Assembly (NCBI GenBank): GCA_027064665.1
Contig: JAMOPH010000275.1
Location: 1-10,192, forward strand
Source of the DNA: a bacterium
GTDB taxonomy: Bacteria > UBP14 > UBA6098 > B30-G16
Length of the DNA stretch: 10,192 nt
Reading direction: 5' to 3'
Within the stretch, counting starts at the first letter, position 1. Each line of letters opens with the position of its first letter. Shown piece after piece: positions 8,801 through 10,192 of this stretch. The notes under the pieces were generated by a model. It was not told the DNA's origin, ran no database searches, and saw only the letters and a program-made list of their open reading frames with translations. The position numbers were made by a program, and so were the translations under genes.

Positions 8801-10192
8801 CAGTTCACAGTGAACTGCTCGACGGTTTCCGGTTCCGGATGCAGTTTTGACTCGCCTGTTCCGGGCTATGGAACCCACTGGTATGCTGAGGGCACCGTGG
8901 TCAACGGGCAGGTGACCGAAAACCCGGTCTATGTCGGGTCGCCGGAGGATTCAATGTATTGTATCGGATATCTCGGCACTGGCGACCTTGCCGGGCGAAG
9001 CCACCAGACAGATTTCACATTCACGATAACCCAGCCCACCACGGTGACCTGGATCTGGGCGCCGGCTGACACCGTGGTGCAGTTGATCGTCAACTCCGAT
9101 TACGACAATCCTGACCCGTATGGGACAACCTACTGGCTCAAGGGCGAGACGGTTGACGCCACCGTGGACTCTATCGCCTACAGTCCGGACTCCACGGCAA
9201 GATTTGCCTGCACGGGATTTGAAATCACAGGGGCAGTGGACTCCACAGATTCTTCGGGCGCCACGGAAATCTCCTTCGTCATAGACCGCAACACCGAACT
9301 CACCTGGAACTGGGCGACGCAGTATTTCATCGCCCTCACATTTGAGGGACTGCCCATCGGATATGAACCCGTGCAGACCGGTGAGGGATGGTATTCCGAG
9401 GGCGACACCGCCTGGATTGAGACCGAAACCCCTGTTGACTGCGATTCGTTCGGTATGTATGGCTTCTACCTGTGGACATATACTCCTCACGACCCCGGTG
9501 TGGTGGGCGACACACTGCTCAACTCCACCTATGTGGTGGTGAACAACAGTTATATTCTGACGGCGCACTATGCGATGGCATATCAGGTTGTGGTCAAAAA
9601 AGACCCGCTGCGGGATGATGTGGGTTGGATATTGATTGACGCTGATTATCACGACAGCACCTCAATGGTTGTTGACTGGTGGGGCGATGGGAGTTATCAC
9701 GACATCGGGGTTCCGTCGGTGGATACGACGGCTTATGGCAAGCGGTATGTGTTTGACTATTGGTCCGATGGCGGGGATACGGTGCACAGGGTTGGTCCCA
9801 TCCACAACGACACGATTTTCACGGCATACTATACCGAGCAGATTCTGGCGGTGATAGCCAAGAATCCGCCGCACACCAGCGGCTGGGTTGAGGTGGACAG
9901 CGTAAGATACTGGGACAGCACCTATGTGTATGGGACCTATGTTGAGACATTGGCGGTGGAATGCGACACCTTTGGCGACCCATCCTCGCCGGATTCGGTG
10001 GTGTGTGATTCACACAGGGTTCTGGTGTGCGCCGACAGCGCCACAACAGGGTGCAGCAGGGCACTACGGTTCTGGTGGCTGCCGGGATTCCCGCACACCT
10101 TTGAGGCAAGCCCGCAGGACTCGTTCCCCGCATCGGCCGATTCGGCAAGATACTTCTTCAACCACTGGACATACCGCTACACCCGCTCCGAT
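2750..10192 (+). CDS. Giant secreted multi-repeat protein, Asp-box propeller plus InlB-like repeats (partial, 2,481 codons, open at right edge)
   Basis: A single frame of 2,481 codons runs from ATG 2750 to the window end; I read every line and found no in-frame stop. It has an N-terminal Sec signal peptide (1-19) and a Pro-rich linker (about 60-95). A sialidase-like Asp-box region follows (about 125-563), then three YHQW repeats (652-914) and about 18 divergent InlB B-repeat-like modules (915-2481, the last cut). The protein is rich in Asp, Thr, Trp and Tyr and very poor in Lys in its second half, as expected of an exported beta-sheet protein. No sialidase catalytic residues were identified, so the propeller may bind rather than cut. 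InlB B-repeat-like units usually form stalks or adhesive surfaces, so a role as a cell-surface or extracellular adhesin/stalk is a reasonable inference. The C-terminus, which should show any anchor or sorting domain, lies beyond the window. The start is supported by GAGGGG 8 bases upstream and by the signal peptide. Confidence 0.95.
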   Translation, partial: MKRLVVLVLLGVWLISSFASTTISFSVQGGGENLVRQSGQSQHPRMIVPDANYKRPPTLSDLLMRSIRNHQPKVPLPPPRQLPPGIERFYGPLPVSISSAISNAESVPKVKHFRSAPSAGTETMDYGAFDGSDILVSTPSTLPQFRPAIATDDSGRVYAVWVEKIDDDNWAIKASRSLDGGYTWENSVTIDGSGWNSSPRIAAFTAGAYTRLHVAYQKIEMHIYDVYDTSGTYIGQDTTYEGDIYYSRSNNSGASYSTHYALANSDIDLIVLHFNYDESYPDVAVDGNNNVAVAYNSQADEGHLLSIALLIIYIIIYNGLPPFWFDYTWYTINYKYSTNGGGTWSGEEEIVNDWFTDRWYPAIDIYGSGPSAKMYCAYAEAGFLSLMDATTSMREVDDPFFGPSVDDEVFVADGYPVAGCLKVGSDGNPRIAITDDFSSDDYDVYYTYSTDGGASFVDPIIVDVGYYDSYEGRLALDEANNPFIAWTDARAGNYDIYTVWSEDGGLTLRPDQHKVNQDPYNDDQYWPGVSLFLSDTVRRLDVDWWDTRVDPDGDIYYNHATWWRTNLIIQIHDSLANPMRGTVTVTYTSFGETITRELNEGYWIIYHDPYTSITVDGISSGSDTLERWVLNEAGHDTTFTPSSPGNTYTLTYYDQYYTTFTVTKGNPPACPHTPPTGISVTYEYFDAVEFGSTEFTHWADVHGIYSYQNTIIITPDEERWHTPEPNGYVMSPTVAPTYYHQWNAQFLTPQKMNSDTGGCACTHPVPSFALLQRYVDGENIGGATDLTAWTDCGSVYEYENPKVITDHQRWLITAGASDVVDSLGPYQPEVYHQWQPSIVLIGPSDSNTTCAESYWNGGVEYYETDLYGTYYPWVDCASRLKMCDFTTLGWVARDPTEFPCVTSAFMASIRYGNVVSVTLRNDFGYGFVIADGDTYSSPAVIGWAPASDHTITAVTPQEFGATRYVWDHWSDGGDVSHMVTVTSDTTFEAFFNRQFLLDVISDYDSPYGGGWYDEGASATFGVHSYDSVGGIRYVFTGWIGTGDGSYTGPDTEATVIMNNPITEQATWDVQYKLNVTYTGTPVAPTQSGTGWYNAGTMASVGTDSILDDDGTDEDSVRYLFDHWESTPAGAVISCPTCAHTQVFMDQPYILTAVYVTQYRLWVDNDTFPDTLGAPDPSVGAHWVTYGDTVVARVTSPYDGMYCTGYDGTGSVPSTGYTDSVVFVLEEPSSINWHWGAQYVLEIHAVRDGVPGYSDWILTPLGASPPPGTTYVTPGEEVTVKLDNTLFSMTAGWRDTCYAWSAVGAPCGGGTDSCWGTGDSITFTMTDNTLWLWHFRQQVQVEVKCTTSTGGGCSYDSPVPPYGSLWVDYMTDLHFEVTDPYDASYFCVGYYSTWGPGWGTSVTRTISGPSWLAWRWVNASEIETLIVYSDHGQSECIPAPGTLFVPTGATVDLSAPLYDEPDTLDGIRFHCIGWVGTGCVPSSGSANYVTVTATSSGTITWQWQKECRFRVHSEYDSALVLLGTVVAGDTGEYWYPEGSNVGSFLTSTIDTTDTGTTVHCSGWHMDFFNGDTCVDLSSLDSTSSDTVRFTLNCAVDLTWKWTDYLAPLIVISDHDSPIPPPDTTWWIPGTEITAFVESPADFDSIYGERWICTGWTATGDAPPAGTTNALTFTIHDTTVITWHWKQQFRLHITTNTFPDVYGMPSPDVGDHWYDAGDSVYCNTRPTDMAASGDTMYCIGLHGTGCVPPEWPMVEIWVHITEPGTLRWMWYPGDTVTSLTVYSDYDSPFPYGVSYWLLGDTVDATVDDSVVIGSDVISCIGWHGTGDSLPPVGDSSHIQFTIWTPCTLTWDWSTVYHFTVNNPSGYDTPHPPVGDYIYPAGSYISGYIEDPVFVDAYGDTHWCIGYYGTGDLDSVSPQHDFAFTITTNSSITWRWADTAVQLDVYSEYGSPHPYGTTYWIPGSHIHAEVDSAVVIGEGIRARCTGFVGTGSVPASGSTNSINFTINENSTLTWLWEVQYQFTVNCSTVSGSGCSFDSPVPGYGTHWYAEGTVVNGQVTENPVYVGSPEDSMYCIGYLGTGDLAGRSHQTDFTFTITQPTTVTWIWAPADTVVQLIVNSDYDNPDPYGTTYWLKGETVDATVDSIAYSPDSTARFACTGFEITGAVDSTDSSGATEISFVIDRNTELTWNWATQYFIALTFEGLPIGYEPVQTGEGWYSEGDTAWIETETPVDCDSFGMYGFYLWTYTPHDPGVVGDTLLNSTYVVVNNSYILTAHYAMAYQVVVKKDPLRDDVGWILIDADYHDSTSMVVDWWGDGSYHDIGVPSVDTTAYGKRYVFDYWSDGGDTVHRVGPIHNDTIFTAYYTEQILAVIAKNPPHTSGWVEVDSVRYWDSTYVYGTYVETLAVECDTFGDPSSPDSVVCDSHRVLVCADSATTGCSRALRFWWLPGFPHTFEASPQDSFPASADSARYFFNHWTYRYTRSD
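3122..4438 (+). repeat. Asp-box (BNR) sialidase-like beta-propeller region
   Basis: Residues about 125-563 contain recurring Asp-box hairpins of the S-x-D-x-G-x-T-W kind: SLDGGYTW (177-184), SNNSGASY (249-256), STNGGGTW (337-344), STDGGASF (449-456) and SEDGGLTL (501-508). They alternate with strands such as PAIATDDSGRVYAVW (147-161), YPDVAVDGNNNVAVAY (280-295) and the DIYY/DVYYTYS edge strands. Five boxes with irregular spacing (about 50-110 residues) suggest a propeller of five or six blades, one of them with an insertion. Typical sialidase catalytic Arg/Tyr/Glu sets could not be identified by eye. Confidence 0.82.
3659..3727 (+). other. Hydrophobic, very AT-rich insertion inside the propeller region
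   Basis: Residues 304-317 (LLSIALLIIYIIIY) are almost wholly aliphatic or aromatic, followed by NGLPPFWF. They sit between an ordinary propeller strand (ending near residue 303) and the next Asp-box edge strand (YTINYKYS). The DNA from about 3664 to 3706 is nearly all A and T, unlike the rest of the gene. The stretch is short for a membrane helix (14 residues) but would be unusual on the surface of a secreted propeller. The reading frame continues normally on both sides. Confidence 0.65.
4703..5491 (+). repeat. Three tandem 'YHQW' repeats
   Basis: Three units of about 85-92 residues start with YYDQYYTTF (652), YYHQWNAQF (738) and YHQWQPSIV (831). Each then has, in loosely conserved order, a Pro- or Cys-containing turn, a Tyr-rich strand with F/V-D-A/G or an equivalent, a T-x-W or P-W-V-D-C element (THWADV, TAWTDCGS, PWVDCAS), a Tyr-containing turn, an R-W or G-W strand, and a closing strand. 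The segment at residues 566-651 ends in TYTLTYYDQY and may be a more divergent preceding unit. I do not recognise a named family. Confidence 0.6.
5492..6220 (+). repeat. InlB B-repeat-like modules R0-R2 (canonical TAxY/F-ending type)
   Basis: Three units start at residues 915, 995 and 1071. They match the divergent InlB B-repeat pattern: a first strand with a glycine turn (SDYDSPYGGGWYDEG in R1), a central aromatic-x-x-W motif (YVWDHWSDGG, YVFTGWIGTG, YLFDHWES) and a closing strand (TFEAFF, TEQATW, ILTAVY). The resemblance to the Flg_new_2-type divergent InlB B-repeat is from motif pattern only. Confidence 0.75.
6221..9322 (+). repeat. Twelve Trp-strand modules R3-R14 arranged as alternating dyads
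   Basis: Units start at residues 1158, 1238, 1338, 1423, 1506, 1607, 1687, 1775, 1854, 1938, 2017 and 2110. Most carry a central C-x-G-W/Y/F-x-G-T-G motif (FHCIGWVGTG, ISCIGWHGTG, WCIGYYGTG, MYCIGYLGTG), where Cys replaces the Phe of the R1 motif. Nearly all end in a T-W-x-W strand (INWHW, ITWQW, LTWKW, ITWHW, LTWDW, ITWRW, LTWLW, VTWIW, LTWNW). Even units open with V-x-S-D/E-Y-D/G-S-P and end in ...QY/QF. Odd units open with a longer loop and end in an Asp/Ala/Thr linker (ADTAVQL, APADTVVQL). Odd-even pairs at 6761-7264, 7265-7807, 7808-8308, 8309-8797 and 8798-9322 measure 163-181 residues. The DNA of the copies has diverged at synonymous sites, so the array is old. Confidence 0.78.
9323..10192 (+). 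repeat. Modules R15-R17, return to the canonical type (R17 cut by window edge)
   Basis: Units start at residues 2192, 2278 and 2365. R15 and R16 close with ILTAHY and IFTAYY rather than the T-W-x-W strand. R16 has the central motif YVFDYWSDGGD, close to YVWDHWSDGGD of R0. R17 has YFFNHW near the edge and a longer Cys-rich insertion before it (VECDTFGDP, VVCDSHRVLVCADS, TGCSRALRFWW). The array therefore flanks its Trp-strand core with canonical units on both sides. Confidence 0.7.

Noticed and set aside
6221..9322. CRISPR or DNA-level tandem repeat
   Set aside because: The similarity is at protein level only; the DNA copies differ at many synonymous sites and there are no constant-length spacers.
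1..10192. Functional system linking the pseudopilin and the giant secreted protein (dedicated secretion locus)
   Set aside because: Three unrelated soluble-protein genes and two strand changes separate them, and no other secretion gene is present. Export by type II secretion is possible but not shown.

Overview
The window looks like a piece of an uncultivated bacterial genome. Support for a bacterium comes from a type II secretion (GspG-type) pseudopilin with a canonical prepilin peptidase motif, Shine-Dalgarno sites before most starts, and a Sec-type signal peptide on the largest gene. Giant Trp/Tyr/Asp-rich secreted repeat proteins of this style are familiar from candidate phyla such as WOR-3/Stahlbacteria and their relatives. 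That placement is an inference from style; no marker gene is present.

Layout, left to right: (1) 1-429, minus strand: a GspG-like pseudopilin, cut by the left edge, with a strong hairpin in its leader. (2) 430-636: a divergent intergenic region. (3) 637-960, plus strand: a small cytosolic protein resembling the DUF6506 family. (4) 991-2612, minus strand: a two-gene operon. A TIGR00725/LOG-like Rossmann protein comes first and overlaps by ATGA with a DAO-family FAD-dependent oxidoreductase (sarcosine oxidase beta / proline dehydrogenase beta type). (5) 2613-2749: an AT-rich divergent promoter region. (6) 2750-10192, plus strand: one uninterrupted reading frame of 2,481 codons that runs off the right edge.

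The giant protein fills 73% of the window. I translated it line by line and found no in-frame stop. In order it has a signal peptide, a Pro-rich linker, a sialidase-like Asp-box (BNR) region, three copies of a roughly 85-92 residue 'YHQW' repeat, then about 18 units of a divergent InlB B-repeat-like module. Twelve consecutive units (R3-R14) form a distinctive subfamily that ends in a T-W-x-W strand and often carries Cys in the central C-x-G-W/Y/F motif. From R5 on they alternate in two flavours, giving a dyad of about 165-180 residues. This nested repeat architecture is the most interesting thing in the window.

Functionally, the pseudopilin and the giant protein both concern the cell envelope or exterior, but nothing here links them directly. 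The three middle genes encode soluble metabolic or unknown proteins. No tRNA, rRNA, CRISPR array, insertion sequence or phage gene was seen, and no gene-free stretch exceeds about 210 bases.
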